From the NCBI GenBank assembly GCA_919901855.1, contig CAKKQC010000023.1:1-64000 (forward strand): 64,000 bases of DNA, read 5' to 3'. A program made the translations under genes and the position numbers. Positions 1-8,206 of the stretch are shown here, one piece after another. Under the pieces are notes generated by a model. It was given only the letters and a program-made list of their open reading frames with translations, made no database searches and had not been told where the DNA came from. The stretch's first letter is position 1, and each line of letters begins with the position of its first letter. The DNA is from a bacterium. GTDB taxonomy: Bacteria > Oederibacteriota > CAKKQC01.

Positions 1-42
1 AGGCGGAGAGGTCCTTCAGGCCCTCAGACCGGAAATGATTTC

Positions 43-756
43 GTGATCACCACACTGGCGCTCGGAGTGATGTCAGTAGACATCAAGGACAACGAGGCGC
101 GCCTCCACATCGACGCCAGGAGCGATGACGATGCCGAGGCCATTGCGAGGGTGATTCTCGAACGGCTAACCCTGCATCTGACCGCGTATACCGATCATCT
201 GATCTCGTACCACCTGGACAGGGTCGACAACATCGACACCAACCGGTACTCGACGCCCAGCACAGTTAGCATCCATTTCGAGATGTATGATCTACCACGA
301 CTTCGCGGCGCTCTCGAAAGCGCCGCGCAAGCATGGGACTGCACGGACCAGATTCTGGAGAAGGCCATGGGGTACTTTCAGCACGCATTGTTCCTGATGA
401 AGGCTACGGACTCCATTCGGCACCGCTCGCTATCTCAGATCTTCCTGCTCTCCGATGCATTCCTGAACCTCTGGAAGGCGGTTTCTACTGTCATAGGCGA
501 TCCCTCAAAGGACTCCGACTATCAAAGTCGCTACAGGATGATCGGCATTGCCCCGGACTTCTTCCGAGATGAGATCGAGCCACTCCGCAAACTACGCAAC
601 GACTACGATGTCGCCCACTACATGGTCGGACGTGCGGGCCTGGATGAGGTTGCGGAGAACTTCGGTAAGGCTAGCAGGACGGCGGAGCATGTCTTGTCTG
701 CGTACCGACACTATCTTGTGAATGGAGGCAAGCCCCTCGCACCGGGAATCGTCTAG
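43..756 (+). CDS. HEPN-motif protein, putative defence or toxin RNase
   Basis: Protein of about 237 aa from a GTG start. The frame stays open to the first base of the window, so the true start may lie upstream. The N-terminal ~100 residues are mixed alpha/beta and not recognised. The C-terminal half is predicted helical and contains R185-N186-D-Y-D-V-A-H192. This fits the R-polar-x(3-5)-H signature of HEPN domains, which in many toxin and anti-phage proteins form a metal-independent RNase site at a dimer interface. RNase activity is inference from this one motif. It lies tail to tail with the TIR-like gene, 31 bp apart, in DNA of lower GC than the rest of the window. No partner antitoxin is visible. 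It could instead be a non-catalytic HEPN scaffold. Confidence 0.6.
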   Translation: MITTLALGVMSVDIKDNEARLHIDARSDDDAEAIARVILERLTLHLTAYTDHLISYHLDRVDNIDTNRYSTPSTVSIHFEMYDLPRLRGALESAAQAWDCTDQILEKAMGYFQHALFLMKATDSIRHRSLSQIFLLSDAFLNLWKAVSTVIGDPSKDSDYQSRYRMIGIAPDFFRDEIEPLRKLRNDYDVAHYMVGRAGLDEVAENFGKASRTAEHVLSAYRHYLVNGGKPLAPGIV

Positions 757-787
757 ATCGGAGTGGTGAAGGTTCTCAGCCCTTTCA

Positions 788-1993
788 CTAGGCCTTCCCC
801 TTCTGCAACCGTATCCCCTCACGCTCCAGAACCCGGCGAATCTCCTCGGTCTTTGAGTTGATGTCTCCCCGCTTGAATCGTATCTGGTCGATGCCATGGA
901 TGTTCGAGAACTCCTGACATCCATCCTCCAGAAGCACCACGGCACGCTCGAAACCCAGCCGCCCTTGAAACAGCCCCACTTCGTGGATGACATTGTCACG
1001 CGGACGGAACGTCCCATCAGGCTGTTGATCCTCTGCAGTCAAGACGAGGAATGCCATGCAGGCGTCCGAGAGCATCTTCTCCAATCGATCCTTCCGCGAC
1101 TTTCCCGCATTCGGTTCGAGGTTGTATTCATCCACCTGCAGGTGTAGCCGCTCCACCAGGAAGTCCTTCAAGTCACGCCAAGCAGGAGAGCGACCGTGGC
1201 CTATGAAGATCTTGCCGCCTCCCGCGCTCAGGGTGGACACATTCCGCAATGCGGCACCACCAGACAGTTCGCTCAAGCGCCGTAGGTAGCGGGCCAGTTG
1301 GTCAGCCAGCCCGGCAAGATCCCTTACATGCACGCCGTAAGACGATTGCTCTGTGAGCCAGGCGTCGAACGCAAGATGATGGGGAGCCTTGATTCCCTGC
1401 ATGAGCGCTTCCCTATCGCGGGACACCACCTGACTTGGCCGCTGCAATGTGATGAAGTCCTGCGCACTGTCATGGTCTCTTAGTTCGTCAACCTTCTTCC
1501 TCAGGTCACGCAAGGCACGATCATCTCGTAGAACCAAGAGAGCATCCACAATGGCAAGGACATCCGGTTTGGCCTCCGCAAATGTCTCCTGCGCCTTCCT
1601 CCGGCCAGCCTCGATCTGAGCTTCGTAGTCCTTCAGCCCGGATCTGCGCTCGATCTCGCGGCGCACATCATCGTATGGAACCTCTTTCCAATTGTCCGAA
1701 ACTGCCTCCTCGAACGGATGGGCAAATCCCCACTCCATGCTGAAGCCATCATCCGGTGCTGGCCGGCTGAATCCCTCGTAGTAGACGTGGGCTTGGTAAC
1801 CAATCCACGAGCCAGACCAAGACTCTCCCACCGAAGCAACCGCGTCAAAGAGCTTCTTGAAGATAAGATCGATCTCCCCGTTCTTGAGCCCATTGGCTGC
1901 CTTCCTGCATCGTGCGACGATCGCGCCCAGTTCACCTATCCAAGATGACTGCGAGTCGCTACCGCCTTGAACTTCCGTGACCCCGGAACTCAT
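788..1993 (-). CDS. TIR-like (CAP12/Pycsar-effector type) protein with novel N-terminal region
   Basis: Protein of 401 aa. Residues ~258-395 match the predicted nucleotide-binding TIR-like family (Pfam PF10137, CAP12/Pycsar effector TIR). The first strand reads KIFIGHGRS (261-269), and the family hallmark RPRDNVIHEVG (330-340) is followed by a GRLG turn. E338 lies where the family has its conserved glutamate, the likely NAD-cleaving residue. Residues ~1-255 are mostly helical, with charged heptad-like stretches around 105-175, and are not recognised; they may sense the trigger. Known relatives deplete NAD+ after cyclic-nucleotide or phage signals, but no cyclase gene is visible here. Convergent with the HEPN gene. 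A TAGAAT hexamer lies 6 bp before the ATG, suggesting a leaderless mRNA. NADase function is inferred from the motif. Confidence 0.72.
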   Translation of the reverse strand: MSSGVTEVQGGSDSQSSWIGELGAIVARCRKAANGLKNGEIDLIFKKLFDAVASVGESWSGSWIGYQAHVYYEGFSRPAPDDGFSMEWGFAHPFEEAVSDNWKEVPYDDVRREIERRSGLKDYEAQIEAGRRKAQETFAEAKPDVLAIVDALLVLRDDRALRDLRKKVDELRDHDSAQDFITLQRPSQVVSRDREALMQGIKAPHHLAFDAWLTEQSSYGVHVRDLAGLADQLARYLRRLSELSGGAALRNVSTLSAGGGKIFIGHGRSPAWRDLKDFLVERLHLQVDEYNLEPNAGKSRKDRLEKMLSDACMAFLVLTAEDQQPDGTFRPRDNVIHEVGLFQGRLGFERAVVLLEDGCQEFSNIHGIDQIRFKRGDINSKTEEIRRVLEREGIRLQKGKA

Positions 1994-1999
1994 ACGCCC

Positions 2000-2027
2000 A
2001 TTCTAGGACTTGATCCAGAAGCTGCAA
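2000..2027 (-). promoter_or_regulatory. Candidate promoter of the TIR-like gene
   Basis: On the minus strand TTGCAG (2027-2022), a 16-bp spacer and TAGAAT (2005-2000) resemble a sigma70-type promoter. Only 6 bases separate the -10 hexamer from the ATG at 1993, so transcription would start at or within a base or two of the start codon. Confidence 0.5.
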
Positions 2028-2334
2028 CAGCCGCGGAGTGCTGACAGGATGCCCTTCCTGCGCCCACAGAAGGCCTGAGAGCCCGTGCCAGATATTCGAC
2101 GGGAAAGGGGGGCCAAGCACGTAGTCACCGCGCAGTCTGCGCGGCTAGGGATGACCTCACAGACCGGACACGGGGATCGTGACCAGAACGTGACAGCCCA
2201 ACCGGGAATCGCCTCGGGAATCGTTGGGAATCCGGACGCCGTTCCTCGACGCGAATCGAAGAAGAAACCAAGACCTCGTCGCGATATTCACGGCGAACCA
2301 AGCACTTCCTCGTTGACCTCGTCGGAGGCTCGGC

Positions 2335-2376
2335 GGGATTTTGAGTCCCCTGCGTCTGCCGTTCCGCCACCCCGGC
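2335..2376 (-). pseudogene. 5' half of tRNA-Leu(CAA); 3' half missing
   Basis: Read on the minus strand from 2376, the sequence gives the 7-nt acceptor strand GCCGGGG, a leucine-type D arm (TGGCGGAACGGCAGACGC), and an anticodon stem-loop with CTCAAAA as the loop. The anticodon CAA is at 2343-2341. Pairing stops after the 3' anticodon strand TCCC: the fifth pair is G-G, and beyond it there is no variable arm, no TTCRA T-loop and no CCCCGGC acceptor strand. The tRNA 5' end faces the core operon and the broken side faces the low-GC genes. This is the orientation expected when an element integrates into the 3' part of a tRNA gene. It is probably non-functional unless the 3' half is supplied in some unrecognised way. 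Confidence 0.7.
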
Positions 2377-2409
2377 TCGTATGAACCCTGTGGAGATTCT
2401 AGCGCGTTC

Positions 2410-3882
2410 CTAGGCTCCCCGGGGACGAAGCTCCAGGACCGTGATGCTCATGGGCGGCAGGTCGCACACGATCTTCCCGTCTGCGGAGCCCAGGCTCCCG
2501 ACGACTAAAACCTCGGGATGCAGGTCGGTCTCCGATTCCCCGCAGAACCGCTCGCCGGTTGCCCGCCATTCGCCGGAATGGCCCGCGAGTTCAACCTCGA
2601 CGGAGAGCGCCTCACGCCCTTTGTTGACGAGAAAGAGGGCAAGCTCCTTCGTCCGCGGAGACCAGGCCGCGTACGCGGGTCCGCAGGCCAGCCCGGCCAG
2701 GGTCGCCAGATTCTCCTTCAGGTGCCTCCCCCACAGCCCCACGGCTTCCCCCGTCGGGAGCAGGTTGTTGTCCTCGTCGATCACGTCCTCCAGCCGCGAG
2801 GGGCTGTCAAACCAGCGGGTCGTCCACACCTGGATGCCGTCGATCAGGGGGTGGGCGAGGTGCTGGCCGAGGATGTCGAAGAGCACGACCGCATGGCCCA
2901 GGTCGTTGGCCCAGGCCCATCCCTTGTCGGTGCCCCGGTACCAGTGGCTCGCCGCCCAGTCGAAGGCGTTCGCCTCGGTTGCCTGGATCCTGAGGCGGGC
3001 AGCGTCGGCCGCGGGCGCCCACAACCGGATCGCCTCGGCGACCTCCTCGGTGCCCTCGGTGAACCCGGGAGCATGGGTACGGTAGTAGTCGTAGGAGCCC
3101 CACTCGTAGCACGGATACGGGTGCATGACGGCGAAGTCGATCTCCGCCGAGGCGCGGGACAGGAGATGCTGCCACCAGATCGGGCCGCCCTCCCCATCGG
3201 CCGGGCTCACGAGGCTCTTCCCGACGTGGCCGTTCACCCCGAAACGAATGCCGGGATCGACGGCCTTCATGGCCCTCGAGAACTCGATTGCGTCGCGCGT
3301 GTAGTCCGCCGCGCCGATCGCGGCCGCGGACCCGCGCCAGTAGCTCTCGTTGCCCAGCTCCCAGTCCCGGACCCCGTACCCCTTTACCCGGTTGGCGTAG
3401 CGGACCCACTCCACGGCGTTCGCCATGACTTCGGCGTGCGGTGTGCCGCGCCGCCCGCCCGTTTCATCCTTGACATAGGCCGCGCCGAGGTTCACGCACA
3501 CGATCGGGTGCGCGCCGACGGCCCGGCAGATCTCCATGAACTCGTCGAAGTCCATGGGTTTGACCAGGAAACGCCCATCCGCATCGACGCGGCCTCCCCC
3601 CTCGAGGTGCAGTCTGCCCTTGGGGCCGACGATCCCGAGCCGGGGCCTGGGGGCGTCCCAGGGGGGCGAGGACCACAGGTACTCGTTGGATTTCTCCCCG
3701 CCGGGGTAGCGCAGGGACCGGACCCCCATGCGGCGCAGGGCGGCGACGTACCCCTGCCCGCGCTGCCTTGACTCGGCGTGATCGGCCAGGAAGTTGACGT
3801 TGAGCCCCACGGCATTGGGCTTGACCGCCATCGTGATTTGCCCCGGATCGACGCGCAGGGGCGGCAGTCGGCGGGCGTTCAT
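2410..3882 (-). CDS. GH51-like glycoside hydrolase (alpha-L-arabinofuranosidase-like)
   Basis: Protein of 490 aa with a clan GH-A (beta/alpha)8 pattern. RYPGG (58-62) is followed by WELGNES with the presumed acid/base E179, and by ATEAN with the presumed nucleophile E303; a small beta domain ends the protein (~400-490). This layout fits retaining arabinofuranosidases of GH51 and relatives, but GH39 or GH79 specificity cannot be excluded. No signal peptide is evident (MNARRLPPLRVDPG), so it probably acts in the cytoplasm on imported or internal glycans. It is the last gene of the queA-tgt-yajC-secDF run, starting 6 bp after the zinc-ribbon gene. Its stop lies 33 bp from the tRNA fragment. Confidence 0.65.
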   Translation of the reverse strand: MNARRLPPLRVDPGQITMAVKPNAVGLNVNFLADHAESRQRGQGYVAALRRMGVRSLRYPGGEKSNEYLWSSPPWDAPRPRLGIVGPKGRLHLEGGGRVDADGRFLVKPMDFDEFMEICRAVGAHPIVCVNLGAAYVKDETGGRRGTPHAEVMANAVEWVRYANRVKGYGVRDWELGNESYWRGSAAAIGAADYTRDAIEFSRAMKAVDPGIRFGVNGHVGKSLVSPADGEGGPIWWQHLLSRASAEIDFAVMHPYPCYEWGSYDYYRTHAPGFTEGTEEVAEAIRLWAPAADAARLRIQATEANAFDWAASHWYRGTDKGWAWANDLGHAVVLFDILGQHLAHPLIDGIQVWTTRWFDSPSRLEDVIDEDNNLLPTGEAVGLWGRHLKENLATLAGLACGPAYAAWSPRTKELALFLVNKGREALSVEVELAGHSGEWRATGERFCGESETDLHPEVLVVGSLGSADGKIVCDLPPMSITVLELRPRGA

Positions 3883-3888
3883 CCGCGG

Positions 3889-4107
3889 TCAGTCGAAATA
3901 GGACATCTCGAACCGCTTCAGGCGGTCACGGTACCGGGTCTTGAACTGCTGGTAGCGGGCGAGGATGTCCTTCTCCGTGCCGACATACGCGCAGCGGTAG
4001 CAGTAGTACTCGTCGCGCTCCTTGTCCCAGAGCATGTCCATGTCCCACTCCCGCTCAAAGCAGACGGGACAGCGGTAGTTTACTTTGCCTTTGCGACCTT
4101 GAGACAT
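3889..4107 (-). CDS. Small zinc-ribbon protein, function unknown
   Basis: A 72-aa protein with two cysteine pairs, CPVC (13-16) and CYRC (36-39), spaced as in a zinc ribbon, followed by a basic/aromatic helix (residues ~48-72). Small zinc ribbons often bind nucleic acid or dock onto a larger partner; nothing here identifies the target. The ATG at 4107 lies 28 bases inside the end of the 606-aa gene, so the two are translationally linked and may act together. The GH51-like gene follows 6 bp later. It is an uncharacterised protein. Confidence 0.6.
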   Translation of the reverse strand: MSQGRKGKVNYRCPVCFEREWDMDMLWDKERDEYYCYRCAYVGTEKDILARYQQFKTRYRDRLKRFEMSYFD

Positions 4108-5900
4108 GATGTCAGCTCCTCATTCAGGCCGATGGTCTTCTTCAGGCCAAGGGTCAGGTTGGGTGCGAACATGTAACCTTCGCGGTAATAGCCCGCCGCG
4201 GTGCCCTCCGGCCGGAGGCTCAGGCGGCTCTGTACCTGGGGAACGACGGCGGCGGCTTCGCGGACCGACTCGACCGCCGCCTCCCGGCACCGGTAGGCGT
4301 AGTCGAGCGACTCGACCTTCCCGTCCGCACCGGTCAGGGACAGCGTGACGCCGGTGAGATCCTCGGAATACTCATTGGTCCCGTGGCACGAGGTGATGTA
4401 GTCGTCCACCTCGACGCGGGCCTGGGGCAAGCTGGCCGAGACGAGTTTCCTCGTGAACCAGATCTCGCCGGTGCCCTGCGGGAACCGGATCGTGGTCTGG
4501 ATCCCGACCGTGAGGCCCGAGAACTCGACCGTGACCGGGTCCAGGACGAGCGTTCTCGCGTTCCCCTCGTCGACGACCTTTCCGTGCGTGCGGCAGTTCG
4601 CCAGCTCCACCTCCTCCTTCCCGTACCGCACCTTGCAGCTCTTGATGGCCCCTTCGCCGGCGTAGTGGGTGAAGATCCCCGCCCGGTAGTGGGACTGGAC
4701 CAGGTACGGGTAGCACGCGTTCTGCATCTGCTTCGTGCCGACGCCCACGGGGCGGTTGAGCTGGGCCACGTAAGGGCGCAGGTCGATGATCGCGCCCCCC
4801 TGCTTCAGGTCCACGAGCACGCGGAAGAACGGGTCGGCGTACCACATGACCTGCTGGCCGGAACCGAACAGGATGTCCTTCCAGAGCCCGACCAGCGGCT
4901 CGTCGTAGCCCTTCTGGTGGGCGCGGAAGGTGTCCGCGAACTCGCTCATCGTCTCGTCGACGAGTTCGCCGCTCTTCTTGAGCCCGCCGTAATAGGACAG
5001 CATGTCCTCGTAGACCTTGACGCAGAGCGCGTGGCTGGCCTCCCAGCGGCCGCCCTTCCCCATCCAACCCGGGCCCACGAAGACCATGTTGTAGCCCAGG
5101 CCCCGGTTCTGGGCGCCCATCGCCCGGTACTGGTCGATCATGTTGAGCTGGTAGGGCATCTGGTCGCCCTCGTAGACCATGCCCCGCAGGATGTTCTGCG
5201 GATGCGTGCCGAACCACAGTCCCGGGGAATCCACGCTCGCCAGCAGGTCCCGGGAAAGGTGCGGGATGGCCACGATGCCGATATCGTCGGAAGCGTCCCG
5301 GGCTATGCAGTGGATGTTCTCCTTCGACGGCACCCACGCGGTCCACGGCCCCCCGTCCAGCAGCGTGTACCAGCTGTTGTTGCAGTTGTGGAAGACGCGG
5401 GGGCCTTCCTCGAAGCAGGTGGCGACCGCGATCTTGACCATCGGGAAGCGTTCCTTGATGTACCGGACGTGTTCCGCGTCCATGTAGTAGCAGCCGGTCG
5501 AGGTCGGGTGGAACCCGAACGCCTTGAAGAAGAGCGCGAAGAGGTCGTCCGTGATCCGCTTCTTGTCCTCCAGCGAAAACAGCCAGATCGCGAGCTCCTT
5601 GGTCTGGTATTTCTCCCGGAACTCCTTGCACTGGATCCCGAGGAAGGTCAGGCTGATCTCGTCGCCGAACTTCTCGTGGTGCTCCTTCGCGATCCCGATG
5701 CACTCCCGGTTGAACAGCGATGCGTAGGTCATCTGGATCGTGGTCTTGAGCCCGTGGCGGTGGGCCATCTCCTGCTGGAGGCGGAAGATGTCCAGCGACT
5801 CGCCGACGACCTCCTCGTGTTGTCCCGCCTGCGCGCTCCGGTCGATGTATTCCGGGAGAAGTTCGGGCCGGTGGATGACGTTCAGGACGAACTTGCCCAT
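4080..5900 (-). CDS. Uncharacterised 606-aa protein, possibly deacetylase/GH57-like
   Basis: 606 aa, no signal peptide and no membrane segment. The first ~330 residues (NVIHRPELLPEY, then HRHGLKTTIQMTY, and a DAEHVRYIKERFP segment) look like a beta/alpha barrel in the style of polysaccharide deacetylases or GH57 enzymes. The C-terminal ~200 residues are beta-rich and end in a conserved-looking GLKKTIGLNEELTSC stretch. I see no decisive catalytic motif, so a sugar-active role is inference, supported mainly by the neighbouring GH51-like gene. A strong AGGAGG ribosome site lies 7 bp before the ATG. It starts 19 bp after secF and overlaps the zinc-ribbon gene by 28 bp. Confidence 0.5.
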   Translation of the reverse strand: MGKFVLNVIHRPELLPEYIDRSAQAGQHEEVVGESLDIFRLQQEMAHRHGLKTTIQMTYASLFNRECIGIAKEHHEKFGDEISLTFLGIQCKEFREKYQTKELAIWLFSLEDKKRITDDLFALFFKAFGFHPTSTGCYYMDAEHVRYIKERFPMVKIAVATCFEEGPRVFHNCNNSWYTLLDGGPWTAWVPSKENIHCIARDASDDIGIVAIPHLSRDLLASVDSPGLWFGTHPQNILRGMVYEGDQMPYQLNMIDQYRAMGAQNRGLGYNMVFVGPGWMGKGGRWEASHALCVKVYEDMLSYYGGLKKSGELVDETMSEFADTFRAHQKGYDEPLVGLWKDILFGSGQQVMWYADPFFRVLVDLKQGGAIIDLRPYVAQLNRPVGVGTKQMQNACYPYLVQSHYRAGIFTHYAGEGAIKSCKVRYGKEEVELANCRTHGKVVDEGNARTLVLDPVTVEFSGLTVGIQTTIRFPQGTGEIWFTRKLVSASLPQARVEVDDYITSCHGTNEYSEDLTGVTLSLTGADGKVESLDYAYRCREAAVESVREAAAVVPQVQSRLSLRPEGTAAGYYREGYMFAPNLTLGLKKTIGLNEELTSCLKVAKAK

Positions 5901-5907
5901 GGTCGAT

Positions 5908-5913
5908 CCTCCT
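5908..5913 (-). promoter_or_regulatory. Strong Shine-Dalgarno of the 606-aa gene
   Basis: AGGAGG on the minus strand, 7 bases before the ATG at 5900. It is one of the few perfect ribosome sites in the window, where most internal operon genes rely on stop/start overlap. Confidence 0.7.
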
Positions 5914-5919
5914 GCCCGG

Positions 5920-6894
5920 CTATCGTTTGCCGGACATCCTCATGGCGGCGGCCTGGGCGGCGCGGCGCCGGCGATAGTTCTCCCACTCGACGATGATCGG
6001 GCTGGCCACGTACCACGACGAGTACGTGCCCACGATCACGCCGAAGGTCAGGGCGAGCGAGAAGTCGAAGGTCACGGGGCTCCCGTAGATGAGCAGGGAG
6101 ACCAGCGGCAGCAGCACCATGACCGACGTGACCAGCGTACGACTCAGCACCTCGTTAATGCTGCGGTTGACGTTGACCTCGAGGTTGTCGGCCGGATGCA
6201 GCCGCAGGTTCTCGCGGATGCGGTCGTAGACGACGACGGTGTCAGTGAGCGAGTAGCCGCCCAACGTCAGCAGGGCGGTCACGATCAGGAGGCTGAAATC
6301 CGCCCCCATCAGCCACATGATCCCGAGCACGGCGATGACGTCGTGCAGGGTCGCGATCGCGGCCGCCAGCCCGAACCGGTACTCGAACCGGATCCAGATG
6401 TAGACCATGATCAGGACGATCGCCCAGACGACCGCCCAGCCGGCTTGCTGCTGCAGGCGCCGGCCGACCGCCGGGCCGACCGCCTGAACGCCCTCGATCG
6501 TGATCGTGCATCCCGGCAGGGCGCCCACGAGGATGCCGCGGACCAGCTCCCCGCCTGTCCCCACCGCCGACGTCCCCGACATCTCCGCGCCCCGGAGCTT
6601 GATCAGCAGGCGCTCGCCCTTCGCGACCGTCGCTTGCTGGACCTGGACGTCGCTCAGGCCATTCGCCGTGAACGCACCACGCACCGCATCGAGGTCAATG
6701 GGCCCCTCGACGCCGGCCTGGATCGCCTGCCCCCCGCTGAAGTCGATCGCGACCTTCGCTTTCCCCCTGGCGAGCTGGACGGCCGCCACGAGCCCGATCA
6801 CGACCATGATCCCGGAGAATGCGAAAGCGATGTACCGCTTCCCGACGAAGTCCCAATCGGTCTTCTTCCAGCGAAGGAGCTCGAAGTGTGCCAT
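5920..6894 (-). CDS. secF: Protein translocase subunit SecF
   Basis: 324 aa, the usual SecF length. TM1 lies near residues 18-38, followed by a periplasmic domain with the conserved FSGG of this family (DFSGGQAI, ~53-60). Five more membrane segments follow between ~150 and 305, including the motif TDTVVVYDRIREN. With SecD it forms the proton-driven complex that pulls preproteins out of the SecYEG channel on the periplasmic side. The gene directly follows secD: the secD stop is at 6895-6897 and the secF ATG at 6894. Identification is secure from sequence and context. Confidence 0.95.
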   Translation of the reverse strand: MAHFELLRWKKTDWDFVGKRYIAFAFSGIMVVIGLVAAVQLARGKAKVAIDFSGGQAIQAGVEGPIDLDAVRGAFTANGLSDVQVQQATVAKGERLLIKLRGAEMSGTSAVGTGGELVRGILVGALPGCTITIEGVQAVGPAVGRRLQQQAGWAVVWAIVLIMVYIWIRFEYRFGLAAAIATLHDVIAVLGIMWLMGADFSLLIVTALLTLGGYSLTDTVVVYDRIRENLRLHPADNLEVNVNRSINEVLSRTLVTSVMVLLPLVSLLIYGSPVTFDFSLALTFGVIVGTYSSWYVASPIIVEWENYRRRRAAQAAAMRMSGKR

Positions 6895-8202
6895 CTATAT
6901 CGACAGGCTTTCGTATTGCTTGCGCATCTCGAAGATCGCGCGCGACACGACGATCGCCGTGAACAGGGAGATGGTCACGCCCCAAAACAGCGTGAATGCG
7001 AACCCACGGATCGGGCCGCTGCCGAAATAGAACAGGATCCCGGCCGTGATCAGGGTCGTGACGTGGGAATCGATGATGGTGCGCAAGGCCCGCTGGTACC
7101 CCGCGTCGATAGCCGCCCGCACGGTCTTGCCGCTCTTGAGCTCCTCGCGGATGCGCTCAAAGATCAGCACGTTTCCGTCGACGGACATGCCCATCGTGAG
7201 CACGATCCCGGCGATCCCGGGCAGGGTCAGCGTCGCCCGGTTCACGGCCATGAGCGCCAGCAGGAAGAGGAAGTTGAGCAACAGCGCGACGTCGGCGATG
7301 ACGCCCGAGAGCCGGTAGTAGAAGGCCATCCACGCGAGGACGAGGCCGGTGCCCACGAGGCAGGACTTCAGCCCGCGCTCGATCGAGTCACGGCCCAGCG
7401 ACGGGCCGACGACCTCTTCGTTGATGAGCTGGACGGGCGCCGGCAGGGCGCCGGCCCGCAGGATGAGCGCCAGGTTTCGCGCCTCCTCCCACGTGAACCG
7501 CCCCTCGATCTGGCCGTGCCCGCTGATCCGCGAACGGATGACGGGCGCCGAGAAGACCTTGCCGTCGAGGATGATCGCGAGCCGGCGGCCGATGTGCCGC
7601 GCGGTCAGGTCGGAGAAGAGCCGACTGCCCTCAGGCGTCATCTTGAAGCTCACGACCACGCTCGACAGCTCCCCCGTGGTCGGGTTGGCGTCCGCGAGCG
7701 CCGCGCCGGTCATGAGCTGGGTCTTCTCGATCAGATACCGCTCGGTCGGGTCCTTGCCGGTCAGGAGTTCGAGGTCCGCCGGCATCTTCTTCGGGTCCGC
7801 CTCCCCCGTCCGCGAGTTCGTGTAGTCGTCCATCGGCTTCTCGCTCACGAGCTTGAACTCGAGGAGGGCCGTGGTCCCGATCAGGTCCTTGGCCTTCTGC
7901 GGATCCCGCATGCCCGGGAGCTGGATCACTATCCAGCCTTCGCCCTGCCGCTGGATCACGGGCTCCGCCACCCCGAGCGCGTCGACGCGGTTCCGCATGA
8001 TCTCGATCGCGCGGTCCACGGCGTCGAGCATGGTCGTGCCGGCGGGGAGCTGGTCCTTCTTGACCTCGTAGACGAGGTGAACGCCGCCCTGGAGGTCGAG
8101 CCCGAGGTTCAGCTTCTTCTCGAGGGGCCAGACGGCCCAGATCGCGAGCGCCGTCAGGACGCCAACGAGGCCGAGCCAGAAGTCGCGGTACTGGGCAATC
8201 AT
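6895..8202 (-). CDS. secD: Protein translocase subunit SecD
   Basis: 435 aa, at the short end for SecD. TM1 (~8-26) is followed by GLDLQGGVHLVYEV, a family hallmark. A periplasmic P1/P4 region runs to ~250, then five membrane segments with the signature VDGNVLIFERIREE (~340). Together with SecF and YajC it assists SecYEG-dependent export using the proton motive force. The gene order yajC-secD-secF is the common bacterial one. It starts 4 bp after yajC, so the three should be made from one message. Confidence 0.95.
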   Translation of the reverse strand: MIAQYRDFWLGLVGVLTALAIWAVWPLEKKLNLGLDLQGGVHLVYEVKKDQLPAGTTMLDAVDRAIEIMRNRVDALGVAEPVIQRQGEGWIVIQLPGMRDPQKAKDLIGTTALLEFKLVSEKPMDDYTNSRTGEADPKKMPADLELLTGKDPTERYLIEKTQLMTGAALADANPTTGELSSVVVSFKMTPEGSRLFSDLTARHIGRRLAIILDGKVFSAPVIRSRISGHGQIEGRFTWEEARNLALILRAGALPAPVQLINEEVVGPSLGRDSIERGLKSCLVGTGLVLAWMAFYYRLSGVIADVALLLNFLFLLALMAVNRATLTLPGIAGIVLTMGMSVDGNVLIFERIREELKSGKTVRAAIDAGYQRALRTIIDSHVTTLITAGILFYFGSGPIRGFAFTLFWGVTISLFTAIVVSRAIFEMRKQYESLSI

Positions 8203-8206
8203 GCCG

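Larger units (their letters stand above)
1994..2409. other. 416-bp intergenic stretch between island genes and core operon
   Basis: It holds the candidate TIR-gene promoter at its left end and a tRNA-Leu 5' half near its right end. The ~300 bp between them show no convincing gene, terminator or repeat. Short open frames here have no recognisable protein features. Confidence 0.5.

Noticed and set aside
756-787. Bidirectional terminator between the HEPN and TIR-like genes
   Set aside because: Only a weak GTGAA/TTCAC pairing with a long loop is possible, too unstable to call.
1994-2376. A complete tRNA-Leu gene
   Set aside because: Only the 5' 42 nt fit. Below 2335 there is no acceptable variable arm, T-loop or CCCCGGC acceptor strand, either directly or across the remaining 340 bp.
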